A stretch of DNA of 5,562 nt from Phycisphaerales bacterium (GTDB lineage Bacteria; Planctomycetota; Phycisphaerae; Sedimentisphaerales; Anaerohalosphaeraceae). The notes under the pieces were generated by a model. That model was not told where the DNA came from, did no database searches, and was given only the letters and a program-made list of their open reading frames with translations. This document shows positions 1-5,538 of this stretch, one piece after another. Location of the stretch: positions 1 to 5,562 of the forward strand of contig DSDR01000221.1 of assembly GCA_011048645.1 (NCBI GenBank), read 5' to 3'. Each line of letters starts with the position of its first letter. Position 1 is the first letter of the stretch. The translations under genes and the position numbers were made by a program.

Positions 1-126
1 CGGATTTTGTTCTTGCATTAGAGGCCGGGAAAATGTAACATTCCGACAAGATGGAGCAACAACGTTTTACGACGGGTCGGGCGACCTGACCATTAGCAAA
101 ATAACGCTTTACAGATCAAGAACTTA

Positions 127-199
<73 letters not shown>

Positions 200-339
200 T
201 TTATCATCTTTTTCCATCGCATGACCTGCGTTTGTGCTTGATAACGACATAGAGAGCCACCCCTTCGCCTTAGAATCCGAGTTTTGGCTTAAAAATGGAA
301 CCACGGTTGGATTGATGATCATCGAACTGCCGCATCCAC

Positions 340-744
340 TCACTTCTGAGGCAACCCTTCCAAATGTTGCGGGAGCGAGTCACAAATGTCGTGCCAGGGC
401 GCCTTCATACTCGTCCAGAAGTGGCCTTGCGGCCGAATTTCCGGATCGTCATCCAGCGTGCCTGCCCGGACGAAAACCATGCCGGGTCTGTGTTCGGCAC
501 GCAGGTAAATATGACAGCCGCAGGTTTTGCAAAATCGGCGCTCTTTTCCGGCAGATGACGGATACAGAGCAAGGTTGTCCTCCCCCGACGTCAGGATGAA
601 TCCCTGGGATTCGGCGGCCAACACCGAAGAAAATGCCGACCCGGTGTATTTTCGACAATCCGGACAGTGGCAATTCGCAAACATGAGCAATCGCCCATGA
701 ATTTCATACCGGACAGCACCGCAGTGGCAACTCCCCGTAATCAT
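340..744 (-). CDS. GFA-family (glutathione-dependent formaldehyde-activating enzyme-like, CENP-V/GFA domain) zinc protein
   Basis: This 134-residue protein is one GFA domain from end to end, the usual size for single-domain members. The cysteine pattern is diagnostic: CxC at C6/C8, CxCxxC at C25/C27/C30, and CxxC at C72/C75 followed by GC. In the founding enzyme Gfa, the first and last pairs bind a structural zinc and the middle triplet holds the second, catalytic zinc. All seven cysteines are present here. Most family members are not proven glutathione/formaldehyde enzymes, so the substrate is unknown. The protein has no signal peptide or membrane segment and is presumably cytoplasmic. The ATG at 744 is supported by a strong AAAAGGGG Shine-Dalgarno 6 nt upstream (751-758). 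The gene follows tRNA-Arg on the same strand and has no functional link to the other genes here. The family call is firm; the function is open. Confidence 0.9.
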   Translation of the reverse strand: MITGSCHCGAVRYEIHGRLLMFANCHCPDCRKYTGSAFSSVLAAESQGFILTSGEDNLALYPSSAGKERRFCKTCGCHIYLRAEHRPGMVFVRAGTLDDDPEIRPQGHFWTSMKAPWHDICDSLPQHLEGLPQK

Positions 745-750
745 GTGTTA

Positions 751-788
751 CCCCTTTTCATTATAAACAGTTTGCCCCCCCTTTTCGA
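751..788 (-). promoter_or_regulatory. Putative promoter and ribosome binding site of the GFA gene
   Basis: On the - strand there is a perfect TATAAT at 765-760 and a 4/6 match to the -35 box (TCGAAA, 788-783) with a 17-bp spacer that contains a run of seven G. AAAAGGGG follows immediately (758-751), 6 nt before the ATG. If used, transcription would start almost at the Shine-Dalgarno, giving a very short leader. The -35 box begins 3 nt beyond the end of tRNA-Arg, so readthrough from the tRNA is an alternative source of transcript. Confidence 0.4.
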
Positions 789-790
789 AC

Positions 791-864
791 CACGCCCGGC
801 TGGACTCGAACCAGCGACCTTCGGTTTAGGAAACCGATGCTCTATCCTGCTGAGCTACGAGCGC
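791..864 (-). tRNA. tRNA-Arg (anticodon CCT)
   Basis: The reverse complement folds into a full 74-nt cloverleaf. The acceptor GCGCTCG pairs with CGGGCGT (with G-T wobbles at the first and fifth pairs), and the discriminator is G. The D arm is GCTC/GAGC. The anticodon stem TCGGT/ACCGA surrounds loop TTCCTAA, with anticodon CCT at + strand positions 828-830. The T arm GCTGG/CCAGC surrounds TTCGAGT. CCA is not encoded. It reads the AGG arginine codon. The GFA gene lies 46 nt downstream on the same strand. Confidence 0.95.
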
Positions 865-1082
865 CTCTTTTTCACTCAGTCCCAATGACAGCCCTCTGCC
901 GTGCCCTGCGGCTTTTTCTATCGTGGATCAATATATCAAATTTGTCCTCCTTTTGAAGTTTTTTTTCAAGACGGCGAAAACGCCGTCCACTGCGACCATT
1001 CGGCTTTTGCTCTTTGTTTTTCATTCACTGGCAATGAATCCGTATCCGCGGAGATTCCCGTTCCGTTTGATGCCGGATATTT
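865..1082. other. Intergenic stretch without a supportable gene
   Basis: Short open frames on the + strand between 901 and 1114 have no Shine-Dalgarno and no recognisable protein character. The notable content is structural. A perfect 7-bp hairpin, GACGGCG-AAAA-CGCCGTC, lies at 970-987, and just upstream an eight-T run is flanked by TTGAA/TTCAA (953-969). A weak GCCG/CGGC hairpin at 898-912 is followed by five T on the + strand. None of these follows a + strand gene, so I do not call a terminator. Confidence 0.5.
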
Positions 1083-1112
1083 TTGACTGGAATTCGTGCA
1101 AGCAGGTATCAT
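1083..1112 (+). promoter_or_regulatory. Putative sigma70-type promoter for the methyltransferase gene
   Basis: TTGACT (1083-1088, 5/6 match) and TATCAT (1107-1112, 5/6 match) are separated by 18 bp. Transcription would start near 1119, leaving a leader of about 63 nt before the ATG at 1182. This is the best-matching promoter pair upstream of the gene. It is based on consensus only. Confidence 0.45.
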
Positions 1113-1181
1113 AATAGCGGTTATTCGGGATTGAAATGACTTGAAGCAAAATGTTCAAAAGATGATGCGGCAAAACAAAAG

Positions 1182-1775
1182 ATGAATGCGACCCAGAATA
1201 AATTTTTATTTTTGGGGAAATTCGTCGCCTCGCCTAAAACCATTGGGGCGATCGCTCCCAGCGGTTCGGTGTTGGCCGAGCAGATGGTGCGCCTTGGAGG
1301 GGTTGAAACCTCTCGGACCGTCCTTGAACTGGGGCCGGGAACAGGGGTTTTTACTGCGGCAATCTGTCGTCATTTGCCATCCGATGCACATTTGATCACG
1401 ATTGAGGCCAACCCCCATCTGGCTTTGCTGCTGCGAAAAAAAATGCCCGCCGTGCGTACCGTTGCCGGTTCGGCCGAGCATCTCGACCGCATTATGAAGT
1501 CCTACCGACTTGCGCAGGCCGACAGCATCATCTCCGGCCTGCCTTTCGCCACATTTGAGCCGGCCCTTCAGGATCGCATCCTTTACGCGGTTCGACAGGC
1601 CCTGCGCCCCGGGAGCACGTTTGTCACCTTTTCCTATCTTCACGCCCGGCCGCTGAGCAAGGCCAAACGTTTTCGGGACAAGCTGGCGCAGTTGTTTGCT
1701 GACGTGGAAACATCACCGATTATCTGGAAAAATCTGCCCCCGGCGTTTATTTATCGCTGCCGAAAACCCGAATGA
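1182..1775 (+). CDS. Class I SAM-dependent methyltransferase, PmtA-like (phospholipid N-methyltransferase-like)
   Basis: This is a 197-residue single-domain methyltransferase. The N-terminal segment FVASPKTIGAIAPSG (14-28) is typical of the PmtA-like group. Motif I, LELGPGTG, is at 48-55. The acidic end of strand 2 is ITIEANP, with E75 expected to bind the ribose of SAM. The motif IV region ADSIISGLPFA is at 113-123, and LRPGSTFVTFSY at 141-152. The C-terminus NLPPAFIYRCRK is also characteristic. Bacterial PmtA methylates phosphatidylethanolamine towards phosphatidylcholine and has a similar length. Many close relatives are uncharacterised, and rRNA adenine dimethylases share motif I, so the lipid substrate is an inference from the family. 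No transmembrane helix is visible, so the protein is probably soluble or peripherally membrane-bound. The start has no clear Shine-Dalgarno; the ATG at 1182 is the first one giving the conserved N-terminus. It is monocistronic as seen here. Confidence 0.85.
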   Translation: MNATQNKFLFLGKFVASPKTIGAIAPSGSVLAEQMVRLGGVETSRTVLELGPGTGVFTAAICRHLPSDAHLITIEANPHLALLLRKKMPAVRTVAGSAEHLDRIMKSYRLAQADSIISGLPFATFEPALQDRILYAVRQALRPGSTFVTFSYLHARPLSKAKRFRDKLAQLFADVETSPIIWKNLPPAFIYRCRKPE

Positions 1776-2254
1776 ACCTCGGCTGGCGGTCTGTGTGACC
1801 TTTGGACCGACCTCACTCTGTCCTGCCTTCGGTCTTGCTGTTTGCGCGCAAAAAAGGCCGCGAGGGTCGCGCGAGAAACAAAAGACAACTCGCTTTCTGT
1901 TTACACACTCGGCGGCCCCCGCATCAAGGTCAGGCCACACGGTGGTGTCTGTTTTTTGGGAAGCGCTTGCTCAGAATGCTGTTTTGGGGTACCGTTCATA
2001 GGTTTATTCCGTAAAGATAAGCGCGACCGTGTCGGTTCGAATAGTCATAATTCTCATTGTTCTTCCGGCGGTCCGCGGCCGGCTTCTTTAACGCGATAAA
2101 ATTTGATTTTGTTTTTTGCGGCTATCATTATCTGCCCCCGACAGTTGTTTTACTGTTCGATTCTGAGGTTTAGTATAACCGCACCCGGCATGAATTTCAA
2201 GGAAATAAAAAGAATTTGTTAAGAAAAACTTAATTTTTATTGGTTTTCTTGTTT
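1776..2254. other. Long intergenic region, no supportable gene
   Basis: Several overlapping open frames of 70-100 codons exist on both strands, but none has a Shine-Dalgarno or a recognisable domain, and they contradict each other. The first 320 bp are GC-rich and hold small inverted repeats: CGCGA-GGG-TCGCG at 1859-1871 and CCGGC/GCCGG at 2065-2082, the latter followed by CTTCTTT. From about 2085 the DNA becomes strongly AT-rich. TTAAG-AAAAA-CTTAA followed by a T run lies at 2219-2238, a weak terminator-like shape. I see no RNA gene. Confidence 0.5.
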
Positions 2255-2282
2255 TTGGTGTTTTTATCGTAGATGTTATAAG
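2255..2282 (+). promoter_or_regulatory. Weak candidate promoter for hypF
   Basis: TTGGTG (2255-2260) and TATAAG (2277-2282, 5/6 match) are separated by 16 bp inside the AT-rich leader. Transcription would begin close to 2289, about 33 nt before the hypF ATG. This favours the ATG at 2322 over the in-frame TTG at 2289. The -35 box is poor, so an upstream start or a non-sigma70 promoter remains possible. Confidence 0.3.
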
Positions 2283-2321
2283 ACCACGTTGTATCGACAC
2301 GGTTATTTTTTTCTATTGACC

Positions 2322-4637
2322 ATGAACGGATTAACACGAAAGCGTTTTCAACTTAGCGGTCGGGTTCAGGGGGTGGGCGCTCGGCCGTGGATTTACCGAC
2401 AGGCAGTCGGGCTGAAACTCAGCGGCTTTGTGCGCAACGATACGGCCGGCGTATGGATTGAGGTCCAAGGCGCGCCGGAGGCGCTCGATGCCTTTGCCGT
2501 GAGGCTGATCGATGCAAACCGGCAGGATTTTCCGGCCATGATGCATATTGACCGCTGTCACGTTGCCCAGATCGACCCGATTGAGAGCGAAATCGACTTT
2601 CACATTGTTCAAAGTACCGTGTCCGGTTCGCCGAGTACTGGTGTTGCACCCGATACGGCGGTGTGTTCGGCCTGCCTGACGGAAATGAATGATCCAGGTG
2701 ATTTTCGGTATCGCTATCCGTTTATCACCTGCACCCACTGCGGGCCGCGTTACAGCATCATCAAAACCATTCCCTATGACCGACCGAACACGACGATGGC
2801 CGAGTTTGCGTTGTGCGACCGGTGCCGCGGACAATATGAGGACATCGGCGACCGGCGATTTCACGCCCAGCCGGTGGCGTGTGCGACCTGCGGGCCGCGG
2901 GTGTGGCTGGCCGACGGCAACGGCAACAGAATCGAGCGCGACTGCGATGCGGCCATCGCGGCGGCGGCACATTTGCTGCGCGACGGAAAGATCGTCGCGA
3001 TCAAAGGCATCGGCGGGTTTCATCTGGCGGTGGACGCCTTAAACGACGACGCGGTGCGGCGACTGCGACAGCGCAAGCGCCGACAGGCCAAGCCGTTTGC
3101 GATGATGGCGGCGGATACGGAAACCATCGGTCGTTACGCCCAAGTCGATGACGCCGCCGAAGCGCTTTTGACCGGTCCGCAGCGGCCGATTGTTCTGCTG
3201 GATAAACAACCGAACGCCGCCGTCGCCCCGTCGGCAGCCCAGGGGACGCATCGGTTCGGGTTTATGCTCTGTTATGCGCCGCTGCATCATTTGTTGTTTG
3301 CCGAGCCGGGCGTGTCGGTGTTGGTCATGACCAGCGCCAACCTCTCCGAAGAGCCGCTGATTTGCGACAATGCGCAGGCCGTGGAGGAACTGGGCCAGAT
3401 CGCCGACGCTTTTCTGATGCACGACCGGACGATTGAGCGGCAGGTGGATGATTCCGTCGCGCACATTGTGGACGGCGGCCCGGCGATGCTGCGGCGGGCG
3501 CGGGGCTATGTGCCAGAACCGCTGTATCGGACCAAACCGAGCCGACACGTCATCTTCGCGGCCGGGGCAGATTTGAAAAATACGTTTTGTTTTGTCAAGG
3601 GCGATCAGTACCTGCTCAGCGAACACATCGGCGACCTGGCCGAGGGACGGGCGTACCGACACTATGTCAAATCCGTCGCGCATTTTCAACAGCTCTTTGA
3701 GGCCGCGCCGCAAGCGGTGGTCTGCGATCTGCATCCGGGGTATTTGTCGTCGCACTTTGCCGAGAAGCTGAGTATTTCACCGCTGCTGCGTGTCCAGCAT
3801 CACTGGGCGCATATCGCCTCGGCACTGGCCGAGCACAATCACGACGGGCCGGTCATCGGGCTGGTGGCCGACGGGACCGGCTACGGCACGGACGGAGCGA
3901 TTTGGGGGTGTGAGTGCTTGATCGCGTCGCTGACGGAGTTTTCGCGGTTCGGCCATTTGGCCTATTATCCGCTGGCCGGCGGCGACAAAGCGGCCAAAGA
4001 AGCCGTTCGCCCGCTGATCGGCTTGCTGACCCCGCAAGGCGAATTTGCCGCGATTGAGCCGTATCGGGACGTGTTGGAGCGTATTGATCCGGATACCGAC
4101 AAATGGAAACTGATCTGCACGCAGATCGCCAAGACACTCAATACCGCGCCAACATCAAGCCTGGGTCGGCTGTTTGACGCGGTCGCGGCCCTGTTGGGCG
4201 CAGGAGCGGTCAATCGCTTCGAAGCCGAGCTGCCAATGGGGCTGGAGGCGATGACCCGGCCCGGTATTGAGCAGACGTATCCGGTTCAGTGGGAGCAGGC
4301 TGACCAAAGGTGGCAATGGCGATATGAGCCGATTCTTGAGGGAATTGTGCAGGATTTGCGTCGCGGCGATACAGCCGAAACGACGGCAACGCGCTTTCAC
4401 AATACCGTCTCTGAGGCGCTGTTGACCATCGCACAAAAGGCCCGCTCCGCCACCGGAATCAACACCGCGGCCCTGAGCGGCGGAGTCTTCGGCAATCGCT
4501 ATCTGGCCCAGCGGCTGATCAAACAGTTGAAAAACGACGATTTTGATGTATTATGGAAACGCTACGTCCCGGCCAACGACGGCGGCGTCGCCCTGGGCCA
4601 AGCCGCCATCGCCGCGGCAATGCTGGAAAAGCACTAA
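2322..4637 (+). CDS. hypF: Carbamoyltransferase HypF ([NiFe]-hydrogenase maturation)
   Basis: HypF uses carbamoyl phosphate and ATP to make carbamoyl-adenylate and transfers the carbamoyl group to the C-terminal cysteine of HypE. Dehydration there yields the cyanide ligands of the hydrogenase iron. From the ATG the protein has 771 residues, close to the usual 750-780, with every module in order. The acylphosphatase domain (about 8-97) has GRVQGVGARPW and VRND, giving expected catalytic R21 and N39. The zinc-finger pairs are C115/C118, C137/C140, C165/C168 and C187/C190. The YrdC-like domain (about 208-395) has KGIGGFHLAVDA, KPFAMM and MTSANLSEEPL. The Kae1-like domain (about 405-771) has VQHHWAH (491-497), ADGTGYGTDG, GGDKAAKE, LSGGVFGN and NDGGVALGQ. 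One oddity is Ala20 in VGAR, where VGFR is usual. The frame runs back to TTG 2289, adding 11 residues unlike the family, so I chose ATG 2322. It has no Shine-Dalgarno. It is cytoplasmic, and the 49-codon gene follows after 43 nt. Confidence 0.97.
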   Translation: MNGLTRKRFQLSGRVQGVGARPWIYRQAVGLKLSGFVRNDTAGVWIEVQGAPEALDAFAVRLIDANRQDFPAMMHIDRCHVAQIDPIESEIDFHIVQSTVSGSPSTGVAPDTAVCSACLTEMNDPGDFRYRYPFITCTHCGPRYSIIKTIPYDRPNTTMAEFALCDRCRGQYEDIGDRRFHAQPVACATCGPRVWLADGNGNRIERDCDAAIAAAAHLLRDGKIVAIKGIGGFHLAVDALNDDAVRRLRQRKRRQAKPFAMMAADTETIGRYAQVDDAAEALLTGPQRPIVLLDKQPNAAVAPSAAQGTHRFGFMLCYAPLHHLLFAEPGVSVLVMTSANLSEEPLICDNAQAVEELGQIADAFLMHDRTIERQVDDSVAHIVDGGPAMLRRARGYVPEPLYRTKPSRHVIFAAGADLKNTFCFVKGDQYLLSEHIGDLAEGRAYRHYVKSVAHFQQLFEAAPQAVVCDLHPGYLSSHFAEKLSISPLLRVQHHWAHIASALAEHNHDGPVIGLVADGTGYGTDGAIWGCECLIASLTEFSRFGHLAYYPLAGGDKAAKEAVRPLIGLLTPQGEFAAIEPYRDVLERIDPDTDKWKLICTQIAKTLNTAPTSSLGRLFDAVAALLGAGAVNRFEAELPMGLEAMTRPGIEQTYPVQWEQADQRWQWRYEPILEGIVQDLRRGDTAETTATRFHNTVSEALLTIAQKARSATGINTAALSGGVFGNRYLAQRLIKQLKNDDFDVLWKRYVPANDGGVALGQAAIAAAMLEKH

Positions 4638-4680
4638 GCTCTAAAATTTAAACAGATCTGAATAAAGAAAAGAGAAAACA

Positions 4681-4830
4681 ATGAGAACAAAAGCGTTTGA
4701 TTGCGTTGAGATGAAGCGACGCGGCGCCGAAAAAGTCCAAAAGCAGTTGGAAGGCAAGACATTTGAAGAAAAACTGGCCTACTGGAAAAAAGGCACCCAG
4801 GAACTACGCAAACTTCAAAAATTCAAGTAG
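4681..4830 (+). CDS. Small basic protein of unknown function (49 aa), possibly antitoxin-like
   Basis: The frame starts ATG-AGA-ACA and ends in TAG, encoding 49 residues that begin MRTKAFDCVEMKRRGAEK. A purine-rich AAGAGA lies about 6 nt before the ATG. It sits 43 nt after hypF on the same strand, so it may be cotranscribed. It has 11 lysines and 4 arginines and almost no hydrophobic core. The rest (about 15-49) reads as one or two amphipathic helices with TFEEKLAYWKKGTQELRK. The 'FDxVxMKR...T.EEx..YW' layout reminds me of short uncharacterised bacterial proteins, some of them found beside toxin genes and suspected antitoxins. This is from memory and not checked. No toxin gene follows: the next 40 nt lead straight into a hairpin repeat. 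Codon use and the Shine-Dalgarno look genuine, but function is unknown and a role in hydrogenase maturation is not implied. Confidence 0.65.
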   Translation: MRTKAFDCVEMKRRGAEKVQKQLEGKTFEEKLAYWKKGTQELRKLQKFK

Positions 4831-4869
4831 AATCGAAACAATCTGCGAGGACAGAGGCTGTTTTATATG

Positions 4870-5093
4870 CCTGCGGGATAGCCCTGCAGGGGCGAAAGTG
4901 CGTTAGCCGACAGGGCGCAAGCCATGATAGCTTAGCCCAGCCCAGCGGGCTGGGTGGCAAAATGCGAATAACGCCCTGCGCCCCGAAGGGGAAGTTCAGT
5001 TGGACGATATGCTGCTCTTTCAGAGCGAACTCGATGGGACGGTTTTTACCCCAGGGCGTTGCCCTGGGCTATCTTATGATGCACCCTCGGTGC
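4870..5093. repeat. Composite multi-hairpin intergenic element (copy 1)
   Basis: This compact array of short-loop hairpins has no gene function. CCTGCGGG-ATAG-CCC(T)GCAGG lies at 4870-4890 and overlaps the palindrome CCCTGCAGGG. CAGGGCG (4911-4917) pairs with CGCCCTG (4972-4978), enclosing GCCA/TGGC (4921-4924, 4955-4958) and CCCAGCCC-AGC-GGGCTGGG (4936-4954). CCCC-GAA-GGGG is at 4981-4991, CCCAGGGC-GTT-GCCCTGGG at 5050-5068, and GCACC-CTC-GGTGC at 5081-5093. GATAGCCC (4877-4884) is repeated inverted as GGGCTATC (5066-5073), so most of the element sits between matching ends. The part at 4889-4923 aligns with the element after hypC at 5499-5532. This fits a dispersed non-autonomous palindromic repeat, but a structured RNA is also possible. 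Outer borders are uncertain by about 20 bp. Confidence 0.6.
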
Positions 5094-5104
5094 GATATTA
5101 ACTG

Positions 5105-5145
5105 GACTGGTCGAATATTTGGCGGCACGACCAGTTGAATTTTTT
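5105..5145 (+). terminator. Possible rho-independent terminator
   Basis: ACTGGTCG (5106-5113) pairs perfectly with CGACCAGT (5128-5135), extended by one G-T pair, around a 14-nt loop. TGAA and six T (5140-5145) follow. It would end transcripts coming from hypF and the 49-codon gene before the hypC promoter. The loop is long and the T run starts 4 nt after the stem, so the call is moderate. It could also be the right edge of the neighbouring hairpin element. Confidence 0.35.
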
Positions 5146-5180
5146 GACATTTTGACATTTGATCTTGTTTAGAATTTAGT
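5144..5180 (+). promoter_or_regulatory. Putative hypC promoter with tandem -35 boxes
   Basis: Two perfect TTGACA hexamers lie 8 bp apart (5144-5149 and 5152-5157), inside a tandem TTTTGACA repeat. The second is 17 bp from TTTAGT (5175-5180, 4/6 match to the -10 box). A start near 5187 would give a leader of about 29 nt. The consensus -35 box with correct spacing is good support; the -10 box is weak. This suggests hypC can be transcribed independently of hypF. Confidence 0.45.
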
Positions 5181-5200
5181 GCTTATGATTTAGAATTTTA
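5168..5200. repeat. Phased direct repeat in the hypC leader, possible operator
   Basis: TTTAGAATTTA (5168-5178) and TTTAGAATTTTA (5189-5200) share their first ten bases and start exactly 21 bp apart, two helical turns. The first overlaps the candidate -10 box and the second lies just after the predicted start. This is the geometry of a repressor site, but simple AT-rich duplication is equally possible. Confidence 0.35.
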
Positions 5201-5215
5201 TCCAAAGGATACGTT

Positions 5216-5455
5216 ATGTGTTTAGCGGTTCCTGCACGGGTTATTGAAAAAGACGGCGATAAGGCGACCGCCGATGCGATGGGCAATCGGTGGGAGATTC
5301 GCATTACGCTGACGCCGGAGGTGGAGGTGGGGGATATTGTGCTGATCCACGCCGGGTATGCGATTGCCAAGGTCGATGAAGAGGAGGCGGCCAAGACGTG
5401 GGAACTGTTTGAGCAGATCGCGGCGATGGAAGCCAAAGAGAAAGGTAAAGGGTAA
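5216..5455 (+). CDS. hypC: Hydrogenase maturation chaperone HypC/HybG/HupF family
   Basis: HypC is a small cytoplasmic chaperone. With HypD it carries iron while CN and CO ligands are attached, and it then delivers the Fe(CN)2CO group to the [NiFe]-hydrogenase large-subunit precursor. The 79-residue product is of normal family length. It starts with the signature MCLAVPARV; Cys2, which must be exposed by removal of Met1, is present. The beta-barrel part follows with GNRWEIRITL (23-32) and the conserved VGDIVLIHAGYAIAKVDEEEA (38-58) containing H45. A C-terminal helix completes the fold. The start is fixed by the MCLAVP motif and by AAGGA at 5205-5209, 6 nt upstream. The last residues KEKGKG are encoded by the beginning of a purine-rich simple repeat that continues past the stop. 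It is separated from hypF by about 580 bp. hypD is expected downstream, outside the window. Confidence 0.96.
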   Translation: MCLAVPARVIEKDGDKATADAMGNRWEIRITLTPEVEVGDIVLIHAGYAIAKVDEEEAAKTWELFEQIAAMEAKEKGKG

Positions 5456-5471
5456 AAGGGAAAAGGGAAAA
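5441..5471 (+). repeat. Purine-rich simple repeat overlapping the hypC stop codon
   Basis: Units of AAAGG(G) and AAAAGGG, separated at first by single T bases, run from the last codons of hypC (stop TAA at 5453-5455) into the spacer. They encode the final KGKG of HypC. Such tracts change length by slippage, so the exact C-terminus may vary between strains. The AAAGGG units could also act as false Shine-Dalgarno sites, but no start codon follows at the right distance. Confidence 0.6.
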
Positions 5472-5490
5472 TTGCTGTTGAACGAGTTAA

Positions 5491-5538
5491 GTCCCGAAGG
5501 GACGCAAAGTAAGTTAGCCGTAGGCGTAAGCCTACGGT
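5491..5538. repeat. Hairpin element related to copy 1 (copy 2, downstream of hypC)
   Basis: Two perfect hairpins stand in series: GTCCC-GAA-GGGAC (5491-5503) and CCGTAGGC-GTAA-GCCTACGG (5518-5537), the latter with a GNRA-type tetraloop. The stretch GGGACG(C)AAAGT..GTTAGCCG..GGCGTAAGCC (5499-5532) matches 4889-4923 of the first element base for base except for a few substitutions and short gaps. No T run follows on the + strand, so this is not a standard terminator. It lies between hypC and the presumed next hyp gene. Confidence 0.6.

Noticed and set aside
314..323. Ten-base perfect palindrome GATGATCATC downstream of the GFA gene.
   Set aside because: It is isolated and short, with no T run and no promoter nearby; chance is sufficient.
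234..673. Several frames overlapping the GFA gene in other registers.
   Set aside because: They are shadows of the GFA gene, whose zinc-binding cysteine pattern is intact.
667..888. Plus-strand 73-codon frame containing GLEPATFGLGNR.
   Set aside because: It is the antisense translation of tRNA-Arg and overlaps the GFA gene.
1696..2300. Overlapping frames of 70-101 codons on both strands between the methyltransferase and hypF.
   Set aside because: They have no ribosome sites, no domains and mutually exclusive reading; the minus-strand one is low-complexity AT-rich.
2331..4436. Long minus-strand frames of up to 238 codons opposite hypF.
   Set aside because: These are antisense shadows of a GC-rich hypF coding sequence with complete conserved motifs.
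4870..5093. CRISPR array as an explanation for the repeated motifs after hypF.
   Set aside because: The units are hairpins of different sequence with no regular direct repeat and no uniform spacers.
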